Shown: in pieces, positions 42,472 through 54,376 of the stretch
How positions within the stretch are numbered: the first letter of the stretch is position 1
Layout: each line of letters opens with the position of its first letter
Source: Cladosporium sp. IMV 00045
Taxonomy: Eukaryota > Ascomycota > Dothideomycetes > Cladosporiales > Cladosporiaceae
DNA length: 55,314 nucleotides
Reading direction: 5' to 3'
Assembly (NCBI GenBank): GCA_001931905.2
Contig: MSJI02000500.1
Span: 1-55,314, forward strand
Translations under genes and position numbers: made by a program
Notes under the pieces: model-generated
Told to the model about the DNA's origin: nothing
Databases searched by the model: none
What the model saw: only the letters and a program-made list of their open reading frames with translations

Positions 42472-43475
42472 ATGGCTCCCTCTACGCAGTCGGCGGATGT
42501 TAAGGTACAGCCTGCTCGTTCTTCTTCTCCCCACGACGTAGGTGCATATTTTCACAGAAAGATTCAAGAGCTGGAGCTAGTTGTGGAAGACATAAAATCA
42601 GGAGTTGAGGCAACAAAGCTCAGCGCAAGAGAGTAGAAAGATGAAAGGGTTCCGGGAGTGCGTGTGGTTACACACGACATGTCATAGATGTCTTCTCTTC
42701 GGGCTTTCGCGCGCGCCGGTTTTGCGCCTGTCTTCCACGCAGAAGCCTTTCCGTCTGGAGTTTCTGATGGTTTCATTCCCTTCGTTTTCCATTGATGCTT
42801 ACACCTAGCCTATCCTGCCCATCACACGTTTTCTGCCACCAGCTTCCCGATGTTAGACTGACACAATCAACCCTGCAGTCCGAAGATGGCTCCTCCGCTC
42901 CTTCCGGCCTTCCCGATTTCCAGGGCGACATCGACCCGGACACTTTCGAGCAGGTATGCAATCAAGCACTTCTCCCTGAACGCTGTTTCATTCGTGGCAA
43001 ATGCTGACAAGAAATTCTTCCCTCCTCTCCAGATCCTTGAAATGGACGATGACGAAGAGGAGCGTGAATTCTCCAAATCCATCGTCTACGACTTCTTCTC
43101 CCAAGCCGAGCAAACCTTCCAGAAAATGGACCAGAATCTGTACGTGACTCTTCCCTTCGATTCTCACCACCCTCCGCTCTTCCATCCCCCGCCTTCACTA
43201 ACACCCCATCCCCTCCCAGCGAATCCCGTGATCTCGCCCAACTCTCCTCCCTGGGCCACTTCCTCAAAGGCTCGAGCGCGACGCTGGGCATGACGAAGGT
43301 GAAAGACAGCTGCGAGAAAATCCAGCACCTGGGCGCCAAGAAGACGGCCGACGGTAGCAAGGACGAGCCCGACGAGGACAAGTGCCTCGACAGCCTCAAG
43401 AAGATCATCAAGCAGGCCAAGGACGAGTTCGCCGAAGTCGAGCGCAGGCTTAGGCAGTTCTACGAGCCCGCTTAG
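42472..43475 (+). CDS. YPD1: Histidine-containing phosphotransfer protein (YPD1)
   Basis: Four exons (42472-42504, 42879-42953, 43033-43139, 43220-43475) encode 156 residues. The protein relays phosphate from hybrid histidine kinases to the response regulators Ssk1 and Skn7, in osmotic and oxidative stress signalling. The Hpt motif LGHFLKGSSATLG carries the phospho-accepting histidine at about His85. The acidic lead DPDTFEQ-ILEMDDDEEEREFSKSIV is the usual entry to the four-helix bundle, and CEKIQHLG plus CLDSLKKIIKQAKDEFAEVERRL complete it. The first intron is 374 bp, long for this genome; the others are 79 and 80 bp. The first exon (11 codons) was chosen from the only ATG that joins in phase with a GT donor; a different first exon remains possible. 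Confidence 0.93.
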
Positions 43476-44238
43476 AGGTGCTTTTGGGTGTGTGTGCTTC
43501 GGCTGCGGTCTGCGGTTTTCTCGCTCCGCTCGCCTCTTTTGCTTCTTGTTCCTTCTAGGGAATCACAACTTCTTTTGTTCTAATGACGATGCAGCACGTG
43601 AGTTGCGCAAGGAGATACACGTCGGGACGAGGGGGAGAGAAGCTGGAGTGCAGGCTTGCTGCCAGGGGAAAAAAGTTACGTTGAGCGATCCAGTGGGTTC
43701 GTCGTGCAGAGGAGTGTGTATCGGCTTGTTCTGTCTCTACTACATACCCTTACAAGAGAATTTGAGCTGGCTTGTTGACTGTTACTAGATGATGGGTCTG
43801 TCAATTCTGCAAGACCTAATTGGAACCTAGCTGCGATTTTTTCTTCTGTTCTGGAGTTGTCTGAAAATGATGATACAAACATTGAAAGGGGGAGAGTGGG
43901 AACTTGACATGCACATTTCTGCTGCGCGTTGTTGGTTCCTGCGGAGAGGTTGGGAGGGAGGACGAGGGTTTATGGTATGCTTGATCTCGTGATTACTACA
44001 AAAAAGTAAAGATATTGTGGGACAGTTCAAAAAGGATACTGTATGCTGACACGTGATGGTTCAAGAAGAAAACGCTTCGTTAGACAAAATTATCCCTAGT
44101 TCTACATACCTTGTATACCCTAAAAAGTCTCGACAACAGGCAAAGTCTTCCACATTCTGCCTGCGATGACAAATCAACCGCTGCGATCACACCAAAGTCC
44201 AACAAACAAGCCGCCCTCCCAGCAGAGCGCGTCCGGTA
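43476..44238. other. Convergent 3' intergenic region
   Basis: About 0.76 kb between YPD1 and the damaged membrane protein gene on the other strand. It includes both presumptive 3' untranslated regions. No gene is supported. Confidence 0.4.
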
Positions 44239-46043
44239 TCAAGCTCTTAGTGCGGTACGCTCATTACTATCAAGATCAGCGGAATCTCCGTCCTCGACGA
44301 AACGCACTTCTGCCTTAGCGACATGCTGGGGCAAAGGATCTTCGCTTTGCCTATCCTCAGCAGCGATCAGAAGACCGAGTTTCTCGCTCCGAGAGATTCG
44401 AACGGTCGTGGAGAACTTGTTGCTATACGATCGGCCAGTGTGAGCAATCGTGTAGGCGCCAACGGCGACGGCCAGAGCGGTGAGAGCGATGGCTACGCCG
44501 CGTAAGCAAGTGCCAGTCGACTCCGGTCGTAGCGGTATATGTTGAAGTATTCGCGCTTCTTCATCTCCGTCTCGAAAATCTCGTCCGTGAGGAGCGACGG
44601 GACGTTGAACAATGGATAAGGTCATGTTCTGGAAAAGCTCCTCGATGGCTGAGGCCAGGGATGGCAGTGCCGTCCGATCAAAGACTGTGGAATTGGCGGT
44701 GTAGAGGTCGTAGATCGGAAGCATCTCGGTGGTGAATGCGAGACTTGTCTGCAGCACGTGGGTGTCCCGTCCTTTGTCGATTTCCGGCCCTGCATCTCTT
44801 GCGTTCTTCCGGATGTTATGCACATGCCATAGAGAACCGACCAGGATGTCTCCGAGCGTTTGCATGGCCGCGAAGTAGGACTTGGCCTCGCTTGTGGATC
44901 TTGAGAGGAGCCCGGAAGCTCCACCTGGGTTGGGTAGGGTAGCTCGTAGGACGGGTGCTAACAAATCTATTTTCGTGACGCGGACGACCTGATGCCTGAG
45001 TCAGTCATTGAATCGAATGATGCACTGTAAGATGCGTTGTACAAAGAACAGTTAAGCACTGCCCAGGCATCCGAATTGATGGTGTCACGATGGGCGATCA
45101 ACAAGGTGAGCACATCAGCCTCATTGAACCCCAAAGTCTCATTCAGAGAGAAAGGCGTTGTCGAGTCGGAGAAGGATTTCGGCTTTCCAATCACGCCAGC
45201 AACATAGTAAGAACTTAGGTTTGAGGACTCCATGCTGTAGAACGAGGCATCGACGCTGTTGGGTGGCGGACACTCAGTGAGCGGCATATTGCCATCTGGG
45301 CAGCCTCCGACCGCTTCGGAAAATCGCTGAAGCGTCTCCTCAACCCTACCATTCCGACACTGCACTGCAGGGCCGTGGAATGGAAGGCTCCAGGAGGTGT
45401 TCGCTTGCAGCGAAGGGAACAGCGGCATCTCGTCTGCGTATGCCATGCGCATGGCGCTGCGTCTGAGCTCGATGGATGGGCCATCCCATTCTAACACATA
45501 ACCCGACGGGCTTCTCCCGCCGCCGTCTTGGTATTCCTCATCGTAAAGCGCGAATGCTTTGGTGTGTGTGAAGTTGAGTGTGGCATATCGATGAAGAATC
45601 AGTTCCGCAGCGCTCGTTTGGGCGACAGTGAGTGTACCAGGAGTGAACACGACGGCGACTGGAATCAGCCAGGACAGCGCTGCCAGAGCGACAAGTAAGG
45701 GGCTGGCTCGAAGCGTCCGGAGAGACAAAAAATCGTAGGGTGTCGTGGGTAAGCTCGCAAGGCTGTCGATGGTGACGAACGGAAGGTCTTGACGCAGTTT
45801 GTGCCAAAAGATCTGCCAGTATGTTGTAATGATGGAGATGACCAACGTCGCGCGCACGAGTAGTGAGAACGCAGTACCGATCGAGATGTTGAATTGTTGG
45901 GCACTGCTCTCATCGACTCTTGCGGTCGACAACGAAGAATAGAAAAAGTGGTGACCGACCGCTAAGGCTATGCCTGCTATGAAGGATGCAACAAGAGTTG
46001 TGGGAACGGCCCAGTGGGGCAGCTTGCGGCTACTTTGCACCAT
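44239..46043 (-). pseudogene. Multi-pass membrane protein of unknown function, apparently frameshifted
   Basis: From the ATG at 46043 one frame encodes 358 residues and stops at 44967. Coding-like sequence goes on at once in the next frame (VVRVTKIDLLAPVLRATLPN) and stops at 44239. Together they would make about 600 residues: N-terminal membrane spans (about 12-32, 55-75 and 105-130), an extracellular part with several NxS/T sites (NCSLYNAS), and a C-terminal span (VAIALTALAVAVGAYTIA) before a basic cytosolic tail. The layout matches a fungal family often labelled formylmethionine deformylase-like; no enzymatic motif is seen. The change of frame lies near 44990-45000. A one-base indel explains it best; a 46-bp intron with GTACAA and CTCAG borders is an alternative, but its branch site would be too close to the acceptor. 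Confidence 0.6.
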
Positions 46044-47856
46044 ATTGCGATCGATTTTGATGGTTCAAGTAGAGATGGCAAGCCGTTCTGCGAAAAGTGA
46101 GCATCAGACTCAAATACATCCAAGCCTTGAGCTTTGGGTGTCGAGCAGCTCAAAGAGTCTATGCTCCATCTTGATCTAGAACGAAGGCTTGCTCATTTCT
46201 GCACAGGCGGGACGAATTTGAGGCGGAGCCAGATGGCCACATCTCAGATGAGAGCATGGCCATTTACTTAGGTACACGACAACCGAGGAGACTGTTGTGT
46301 CTTGCTAGCCTGACGAGGCTGAATGCCATGGGCCTTCGAGGATCTTCAGATCCTGCTGTTGCCATGTTTGCAGCTTTAGCTTATATATTCGGACAAAACA
46401 ATAGTAACATACATTACGTTCCTCATTCGAGAGCTTGAAATTTACAAGTTGATCAGTTGATGGCTCGAAGTCGTCGTCGTTTTGCAGAACTAGGGACTGA
46501 AAGACAGGAGGTGTTAGGGCAGGCAGCCTGATCCGGCAGCCCAGTGAGGGCACGGTGCAAGCATCATACAAGCTGTGCTGTTGATAGACTCGTCAACAAA
46601 ACCACGCATCAGGCTGAAGTTCCTTGAACACCCATCACTGGCTCCACCTGCAGCACAACGCAACTTTTAGATGCAACCTCAAGCGCGACTCCGGAATGCC
46701 CAGTGCATGCCTATCATATCCCACCATTTTTGTGAGCTGTGGTACGCTGATAGGGGTACAGCAAGTACAATGACGAGACAGCTTCTTGGTCTCGAGCATG
46801 TGCTGCCAGAAATCTGAACCGGAGCAAACGACTGCGACGTTTATAGATCACCATGATCTGTGGAATGGTATCGAGCCCGAGCGAGGCCCTTCCTACTCGA
46901 CATCGTAATGAGTTCGCTTCAAGTACCTTTATGCTAAATAGCGACGGAGCTCTCGCTGCTTGTTCTGGTTGAGAATAGGTAGGCATTACAGCGACTGAGC
47001 CTTGCTTGTCAAGGCTGGGACGCCTTCGCTATAATGTAATTTTTGTTCACAGAATTGCAATACCAGTCCGATGCAAGCGCAATACAACTGATTGATTGCT
47101 CGTAAGGGATTTCCTATCAACTCGCAAGTACCCTCAGACAAATTAAAGGTGCATGCCACCCTAGGCTGACAGCCGCAGCATTCTGATTGAAGATGTCTGA
47201 TAAAGACTCCTGCGCTATTGATCGCTGTTGTGCCACTCAATGTTCCGCACACAGCCGTATGGCTCTAGCAAGTCGATTGACTGTTATATTTAGTAGCGTG
47301 ATGTATCCCAAGATTCGACAAGGCTGGGACGCTGCGCACGCAAGGCTGCGAGGCTGCAACAAGCGATGGGTTAACTTGCTAATAAGTATCCAAGCACCGG
47401 AGGCGTCCAGTAATCTCCTCATGCGGCCCTCCTCCTCGACGCCCGGATGGCGTGTCGCAGACTGTGACAAAGCTGTGTGTTCCGCGCATGCGTTGCGCTA
47501 ACTATTCCGCACGGCAATTCATACACCTAATCATTGAAGACGAGTTTATCAAGTTTGATGCAACTCGGCGTTGTTTGCTCGATGCGTTTACAGGTTGGTT
47601 TCGAGGTTTCACTGATACTATAAGGAATCGAAATGCACATGCAGTGCGATATAAGCCCTCTTCTAATCATACAGATACTCAATTGAGAGCTGGGCGAAGC
47701 TTCGATTACAGCCTCCTGCATAATGCATTGGACCCTCGTTGCGCAGCGTGGGAGCTTACTCTACCGTTCTTATAAGAGTCACGAGCGCAGCTGACATTCA
47801 TCGTCCTTTTCTGATCTTGCGATCAACCCCCTATTCTTCCAGATCAGGCTCAGGGC
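46044..47856. other. Divergent intergenic region, possibly eroded
   Basis: About 1.8 kb between two divergent membrane-protein genes, both damaged. The open frames are short and their composition irregular. No domain, RNA gene or clear repeat is recognised; the words CAAGGCTGGGACGC occur twice (about 47012 and 47319). It may contain decayed sequence. Confidence 0.35.
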
Positions 47857-49950
47857 ATGGACTCGAGAACGCCACCTTTTACGGTCCCTGGCGAAGAACC
47901 ATCGTCCGCCAGGACCTCCTCCGACCAGACGTCGATAGCAGGCGACATCGAAATGCTGCCTCTGGCTCCAGCGCCCAGAACTCCAGACGAAAACGTTGAA
48001 ATGTACAACAACGAAGCGTTCTCTAATATCGGCACTTCAGTCTCGACCGCTGCCTTGGACGTACCTGACAGCCAGCCTCAACAGCAAGAGGATGTGTCAG
48101 TGCTTGAGCCACTTCATGCGGCACCAACCAACCGGCCTTCCACATACAACAGGCTCGTTCTGGACACTTGGGTCTGCGAGTCCATCGCAATCGTCTTCAG
48201 CATTGGTTGCGTGGTCGCGATAGCATTTACTGTTGGAAGCTTCCAAGGCGATCCTATCCCGGAACTGCCTTCGGGGGTTACACTTAACGCAATGATCTCC
48301 CTTCTCTCGACCGCTGCCCGAGCTGCACTGATCTTCGTGGTCAGTGCGGCGATTGGGCAGTTGAAGTGGTGCTGGTTTCTGCGGTCTGGCAGACGCCTGC
48401 AGGATCTGCAAACCATGGAAGAGGCGAGCAGAGGCCCCCTCGGCGCTTTCTGGATTCTGGTTTCGTGAACTGGCGGCTCTTTGGCAACGCTGGGCGCCTT
48501 CGTCACCATTTGTACGATTGCTTTTGGACCATTCTTTCAGCAACTGGTTGACTATCCGACTCGCAATGTCGAGCAAGCAAACTTGACAGCAGTCGCATCA
48601 AGAAACACACATTACACCACAAACGACTTCAGAAAACTGAGCAGCGTGATTACCGCAGGTCTTGTCTTTGGATCGGAGGGTTTGGACCGGGGCCCTTCGT
48701 GCCCTACAGCTTGGTGTTCTTGGGACTCTTATAAGTCCGTTGGTTGGTGTAGCAAGTGCAAGCGAATTGATAATGGCTATTTACGTGACGCGGACTGTAC
48801 CGTGAAGGCACAACTTGACCACCCGACTAAATCGTTTTGCGGCCTCTGGGTGCAATCAAGTGACCGACTGGACGTACAGGATCAAGAGCCGCTCATGACT
48901 CTGTCGGTCCATACAGATTTCCATACCGATTGGGGGGATGGAGAATTGGTCAATACATATGACTTCATCGATTGGGGGAATGAAATAGAGTTCGTCCGGG
49001 AACTCACGTATTCAGTCTTTGACTCTGGAGACTTTGTCGCCGACGATAATTTGGTGATTCCGCATCCCTTTCTTAAATTCAGGCACGCTACTTTCAATCA
49101 AGATGAAGAGGCCTTCCAGAATCTTACACTCAGCGATCAAAATCCACTACGTCTCGACCAATTTCATAAATGCGTTTTGACATTCTGCGAAAAAGAGTAC
49201 ACCACCAACACAACGGACGGCATCACCACTTCTATTCTGAAGTCCATTGACTATGGGGAATTTTTCCGTGCCACGTCAGCGCCGTGGTGCTGGCGTCCAG
49301 AAGGTGCAACGAGAGATCTAGAGTTGACGAGTTTCGATGAGGGTTTGACCTACCAAGACGAAAGCCAGCGAGCTTTTTGTCCACCCGATGAAGTGGAATA
49401 CATGAATACCGTGAGAGCAAACGTCGAAATGTACCACACTACCCCCTGGTATTTCAATCAGACATGGGCAAGTGACAACGCAACGGAATTCTTGGATGGA
49501 AGGGAAGAGGAGGAACTTGCCTTTTCCCCTCTAGATTACGGGTGTCCGCCTACAAATCTCAGCCTGACTTTGGAAAACATTGCAGCTGCTTTGACCAGCT
49601 ATGGACTGAGCACGAGCAATCTCACAGTTCCTGGCAAAGCCTTTTTACCGCAATCCTACGTTCGAGTTCGGTGGCAGTGGATCGCTCTACCGGCCTTCTT
49701 GGAACTGGCTAGCCTTGTTCTCTTTCTTTCAACAGTCGTTTACAGTCGCCGCATTGGCGTGCCGATATGGAAATCCTCGCTCTTGGCAGTTTGCTATCAC
49801 GACATCAAAGGCCTGCGCGAAACGGAAAGACTCTCTCTTTTGAGCGACATAGACAAGGCTTCTAGCTCGACGTCTGTTCAGTTCTTTAGGGATCAGGACG
49901 AGCCAGGCTTCTTGCTTCGAAGAGTCTCCATAAAACGACGCGAAGATTGA
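47857..49950 (+). pseudogene. DUF3176 membrane protein with an in-frame TGA
   Basis: One reading frame spans 47857-49950 and is broken once, by a TGA at 48466-48468. The part before it has a disordered Pro/Glu-rich N-terminus and the DUF3176 start: DTWVCESIAIVFSIG, LNAMISLLSTAARAAL, QLKWCWF, and the hallmark ASRGPLGAF. The part after it continues the same domain (LATLGAFVTICTIAFGPFFQQ, then a large extracellular region with Cys and NxS/T sites) and ends in the final span (WIALPAFLELASLVLFL) and IWKSSLLA. The stop lies between two conserved blocks with no indel. An 81-bp stretch (48460-48540, GT..AG, in phase) could be spliced out to bypass it, but this would remove a conserved membrane span. 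A true nonsense mutation is the simplest reading. About 697 residues if intact. Confidence 0.75.
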
Positions 49951-50476
49951 GGTGCGCGGTATTGCTTGCGATGGGCAAGGTGTCGTTGTTGGGTTCTGTG
50001 ACACAGCCAGGCTCAGCCGTAGCGACTTCTTCTATTCAATAAGACTTGTGAATAGTTAGGCTCTCAAGACATCACTGAAAGATGCACATCTTTCAACGGC
50101 AGGCATTGTGTGAGTATCGCCTATGCTTCTTCTTTTTTTCTCATGCGAAGTAGAGCGCTGGCCAAACAGACGCATTTGAAGTGGTCAGCTACCTATCGAG
50201 GTTCGATTCAATGTGATCGGTAATGTCGTGTAGTACCTCGCATTTGCCGCCGAGACTATGGTCACACGTGACTGTTGCATACTTCGTGTGTGCATGACAC
50301 GGCGGCACAGGACTGCAGGCACGAGCCCCTCGGAGCGGGCCTAGGAAACGCCTCCTTCGGAACTTTCTCCGAGCCAGCTTCTACGACAATTCCCATGTGC
50401 GCCGCCGACAACACCATTTTGAATACTAGAACGGCATTCAAAGCGATTAGGCCCACTTCAATCACCGGCGATACCC
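49951..50476. other. Intergenic region
   Basis: About 0.53 kb between the DUF3176 gene and the Zn2Cys6 regulator, both on the + strand. It should contain the promoter of the regulator. No gene is seen. Confidence 0.4.
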
Positions 50477-52770
50477 ATGACTGCTCATAAACAAACGGTC
50501 CGCGCCCCGCCATCCGCACCCGTAGCTTCCTCGTCAACTTCCTCTGCGAGCAATACCAATAGCGGCGGAACGAACCAACGACCCCGACGACAGCAGATTG
50601 GCGTAGCTTGCAAATCTTGCCAAGTTCGCAAGGGCAAATGTGATGGCCAGCGGCCCTGCAAATGGTGTCGCGACCACGAAATCCCTTGTAAGTACGAGGC
50701 GGAGGCTGGAGAGACCCTCACTGGTGCGAGAAAGAGGAAGTACGAAGACCTTGAGTATGAACATCTTGCCCTCCTCGAGCTTGTCAATATCGCAGCTTTA
50801 CGGCCCGATGCTGGTGAAATCCTTCAGCAGTTCAAAAACGGTAGAAGAGCTGGAGATCTTGTCGTCCTCCTTAAAGAGGGCGACATCACATACCAGAATC
50901 ACCTGGGAAGCGACCCACGCACCAGGCGGATGCTCCTTTCTCTCCTCATACAGAGCACTGCGTCGCTCGACGAGATCATCCTCACAGCACCAAGAATCGC
51001 GGAATTACGTTTGGACATCAGGTGGGAAGCTGAAGATGGGAGGACCAAAGCTCTGAAGAATCGCACGATCGGTGCCGATGCGATTGTCTCCGCCCTCGAG
51101 AATCTCGTTGTCCCAGAAGCTCCTATGGCAACACCAGGCCCATTAGGGCAGGCAGTCAATGACACAGACCGCCGTCTCCCCAACGAATTCCTTTTGCCAG
51201 CCCAACCATGGACAAAGCTTTTGACAGACGATGCTTTGGTCACACATCTTGTGACCATATTTCTGAACTATAACAATGTGTATTGGAGATACGTCGAGGA
51301 AGATCTCTTTCTAGAGAGCATGCAATCTGGGGGTGTCCAAGCGGAGTTTTGTTCGCCTTTCCTGGTCAATGCTATCTGTGCGTTAGCATGTTTAAGCTCT
51401 GAACACGGCGCAGTGTTCAATCGACCCAATGACTTGATAAGCCGAGGGCAGCAGTTTCACGATGAAGCGTTGCGTCTATGGCACCTGGAAGAAGGCAAGG
51501 CGTCGGTGACAAACATCCAGGCTCTTGTGATTTCTTCTATGGGATCTGGCTTTCGGGGCCAAGACAGGTTGGGGCTTTCGTTGCTCGCTCTCGCTAAGCG
51601 CATGAATGACGAATTACCATTTCCGCCCATTTCCGCAGACACGATCACTATGAACGACAGAACAAGAGCACGAGTCAGTGCTTGTTGGGCTTTTCACCAT
51701 TTCGACACGTTCGTAGACTCGTAGTGGGTTCATGATTTACTTTACCTTTACTGACGAGACATAGGACCGGCGCGTTGGGGCTTCTTCGAGGTAGCGAACC
51801 CATCGACAAAAGATTGTCCTTCCTACCCAACCTTCCAGAAATCTGGCGCGTATGGACTGGCGAGCCCTTTCTCCGTACTATTACCTACTTCCGACCCAAC
51901 TCATTGATGCGCGAGCGATGTCAACTTATTCGTCTAACAGCTGATGCGGTGAACCTGCTCTTTACAACTGTAGACGGTATCAGTTGCCCGGCGTCTGAGA
52001 AAGACATCAAAGGCGTGATGACACGATTAGAGAATTGGTATAGCCTCCTGCCGGACGATCTACAATTCAAGAAGGACCTCCCAGCCCCAGTATATGAGCT
52101 ACAGTAAGTGCGACGATCTTGAGGAACGAGATACCGAATACTAATCAACCATGTTGTTAGTGGCCACTACTATTGCGCACTAATAACTCTCCGCTCATCC
52201 TTGGATTCCCTGTATTCCATCCCCAATTCTCCCAACGCCGTCGCCCATTCCTCTGTTTCTCCACCGCAAGCGCTACTCGCAGTTCTGCAGGCGACGAACC
52301 TCCTACGAGCCTTTCGGCAGACTTATGCCTTCAAATGCCCTCTCGCTTTCATCTTCCAAGTCTCCGCAATAGTCTCCTCATTCCTTCTCCACCATCTGAA
52401 CGTCTCTCCCACAACACCTTCACATGCGGCAGACGCGCCTTCTAGTCTCCAGGACGACATCACAACGGCCTTCGCCGAAAGTTACCGCTGCCTCCTGGCC
52501 ATCGGCACCCGAATCATGATCGGCCGCGGCGTGGCCCGCATGGTCTACCACACTTCACGGGCGGGCAACACGCCTTTACCTCAGAGCACGCAGCGCTTGC
52601 TCGATGTTGTTAACGACGTCGTTTGGACCGCTACGGACGTCAAGCACATCAGCTCCGATTTTCCGAACTGGGGCTTGCAGAAGAGCCTGGCGATCGCGGA
52701 GGATGCGCGCATGGAGCGCTTGCTGAAGCAGTGGGAAGGTATGGGCTTGGGCGATGAAGGGGCGGGTTGA
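50477..52770 (+). CDS. Zn2Cys6 fungal transcription factor
   Basis: Three exons (50477-51720, 51765-52103, 52161-52770) give 730 residues. The introns are 44 bp (GTAGTG to CATAG) and 57 bp (GTAAGT to TTAG) and both keep phase. The N-terminus is Ser/Thr/Pro-rich; the zinc cluster spans Cys45 to Cys71 in the canonical spacing C-x2-C-x6-C-x5-C-x2-C-x6-C (ACKSCQVRKGKCDG, CKWCRDHEIPC). A short linker with a coiled-coil-like EDLEYEHLALLELV follows. From about residue 230 the fungal-specific regulatory domain is seen (DALVTHLVTIFLNYNNVYW, FCSPFLVNAICALACLSS, ALVISSMG). The layout resembles NirA-like nitrate and related regulators, but no target can be assigned. It is the only intact-looking gene in a damaged neighbourhood. 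Confidence 0.88.
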
Positions 52771-53016
52771 GGGTTGCTCAATGTAATCGAACAGGGTGGG
52801 TGCGATTCACCAGAATCTCATGTCATCCTCTAGACAACACTCGTGGACGCACATACATTGAAGGAGCGCTTATGGATGTGATACCTAGTAGGCATCAATT
52901 AGTCCATGACGGTTGTTGTGGTCTCCGATTTTGCTCGATGGCTGAAGTCGTGGCTGAACATTAGGACATGAGCCAAAGATACTACGAATATATTTGCATT
53001 TCTGTTTGTCATAGAC

Positions 53017-53135
53017 ACATACGACCACAGGTCAGTGAAAACTGGGCATCCCGTCCGCTCTGCCATATATAAGCACTAAACCGGGCGACTAGTACTAGAG
53101 TGGGTGACCATCTGGGAATCCCGCCTGTTGTATGT
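53017..53135 (+). rRNA. 5S ribosomal RNA gene
   Basis: A 119-base sequence starting ACATACGACCACAGG and ending GTTGTATGT, whose two ends pair (one G-U). Inside are the hallmarks CATCCCGTCCGCTCT (loop B/C region), TAAGCACTAAACCGGGC, GACTAGTACTAG and GTGGGTGACCATCTGGGAAT of fungal 5S rRNA. A run of five T (53135-53139) follows directly, the usual RNA polymerase III stop. The box A, intermediate element and box C promoter lie inside. It stands alone rather than in the rDNA repeat, as in many filamentous ascomycetes that have dispersed 5S genes. Confidence 0.88.
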
Positions 53136-53372
53136 TTTTGATCACGCTCCCCTTTTGGCCAAGTCAGAGTATACTGCGTTTTTGGTCCAGGTACAGTATA
53201 CCTTACATATACCTAAGGTACCTCGCACAAAGCTTGGGAGCCAACAAAGCGAGGTGTTCTCAGCCTTGCGACTCAACCGACGAAGATAGGCACAGCTCTT
53301 TGCTAATGGACATGCCACCCTTTGAACTTCCTGGCCTTTGCCAACTGATTATCGTCAATCGTTAGCGTCAGC

Positions 53373-54376
53373 ATGTCACGTAAAATCGAGCTTTCGACCA
53401 TTACCAGGACCTACCCCTACGCGCCACTGTCGAGCAACTCACCAGGTAGTGCGCCAGAACAGGTCCCCAACCACAACTCCGAGGAAGACACAGATCTGTC
53501 GCTGGCGCCACGGCCCCGGCAAAGGATACAAATGGGCGGAAGTCGCTCCACGGAAGAATGGACCAACCTATGGGGTGTTGAGCAGCGCGCGTGAAGGGCG
53601 AACACTACGCACAGCGACTCCATCCCAACAGCTCATGGCGGACAGTCAGAATCTGATGAGAGATTTGGCAACTTCTATAGCAACGTCACAGCCAGCGACC
53701 ATGCGCGAGTACATGCAGGCAATGTGTACAACTACAACAATGCCAGCGACGAGAAGAAACTCCTACTGGACTGGCTGGCTCCAATCGACCCGTCCGATCA
53801 CCATAGCCAAGCTTGCATGAAACATAGCGAGGGCACGCTCGAATAGTTCTTCGAAGACCGCCGATTTCGCGCATGGCGTGATGACGAGCGATGTGAGATG
53901 CCTCCCATACTCTGGTGTCAAGGGGAGATCGGAACTGGTAAACCCATCCTTGTGTCGCAAGTCTCGGAGCACCTTCTCGCGCGGCACGTACCAAAAGGCT
54001 CCTCGCAGTAGTATACTGTCGGCTGGACGAGCAAAGAAGCCAGAGTGCAGGATGTATATTGGGCCTTGTCCTCGCTCAACTCTTTCAGAATGACAACATG
54101 GGCTTCGATATTCCACCTGTCGTCGAGAATGCTTTCAAATCACGGCCATCATTTTGGTCGAGAAAGCCGACTTCAAGCCAGCTTGAGGACTGGCTGTCAA
54201 CAAGGATTCTTCAAGGCGGGACGCCGGCTTATAACCGTCTGCAAAATGTCTGTTACAGGTGGTCAATGCGAGGCTTAGCCGGCTTTCCAGCTTTATATGG
54301 GGTTCCTTATATAAACGTGGAAACCAGCGTTAGCACTAGTAGTAGCATCACCTTTTTGACCTCGTCGTCGCCCTAA
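53373..54376 (+). pseudogene. Relic of a NACHT-type NLR (STAND) gene
   Basis: From the ATG at 53373 the frame has a TGA at 53592-53594 and a TAG at 53844-53846, then needs a change of frame near 54000 to go on to a stop at 54376. Between the breaks are blocks known from fungal STAND/NLR proteins: GNFYSNVTASDHARVHAGN, SDEKKLLLDWLAP, then FFEDRRFRAWRDDE, the Walker A loop GEIGTGKP (the Ser/Thr after Lys is Pro here), and in the next frame LLAVVYCRLDEQ. The TAG replaces what in relatives is usually Trp (G to A change, as RIP would make on the other strand). The relic ends where the RIP-altered sequence begins, so the rest of the gene is missing. NLRs of this kind act in non-self recognition and programmed cell death; this copy cannot work. 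Confidence 0.75.

Noticed and set aside
50195..50225. tRNA B-box-like word GGTTCGATTCA
   Set aside because: No matching A box at the right distance and no cloverleaf can be drawn.
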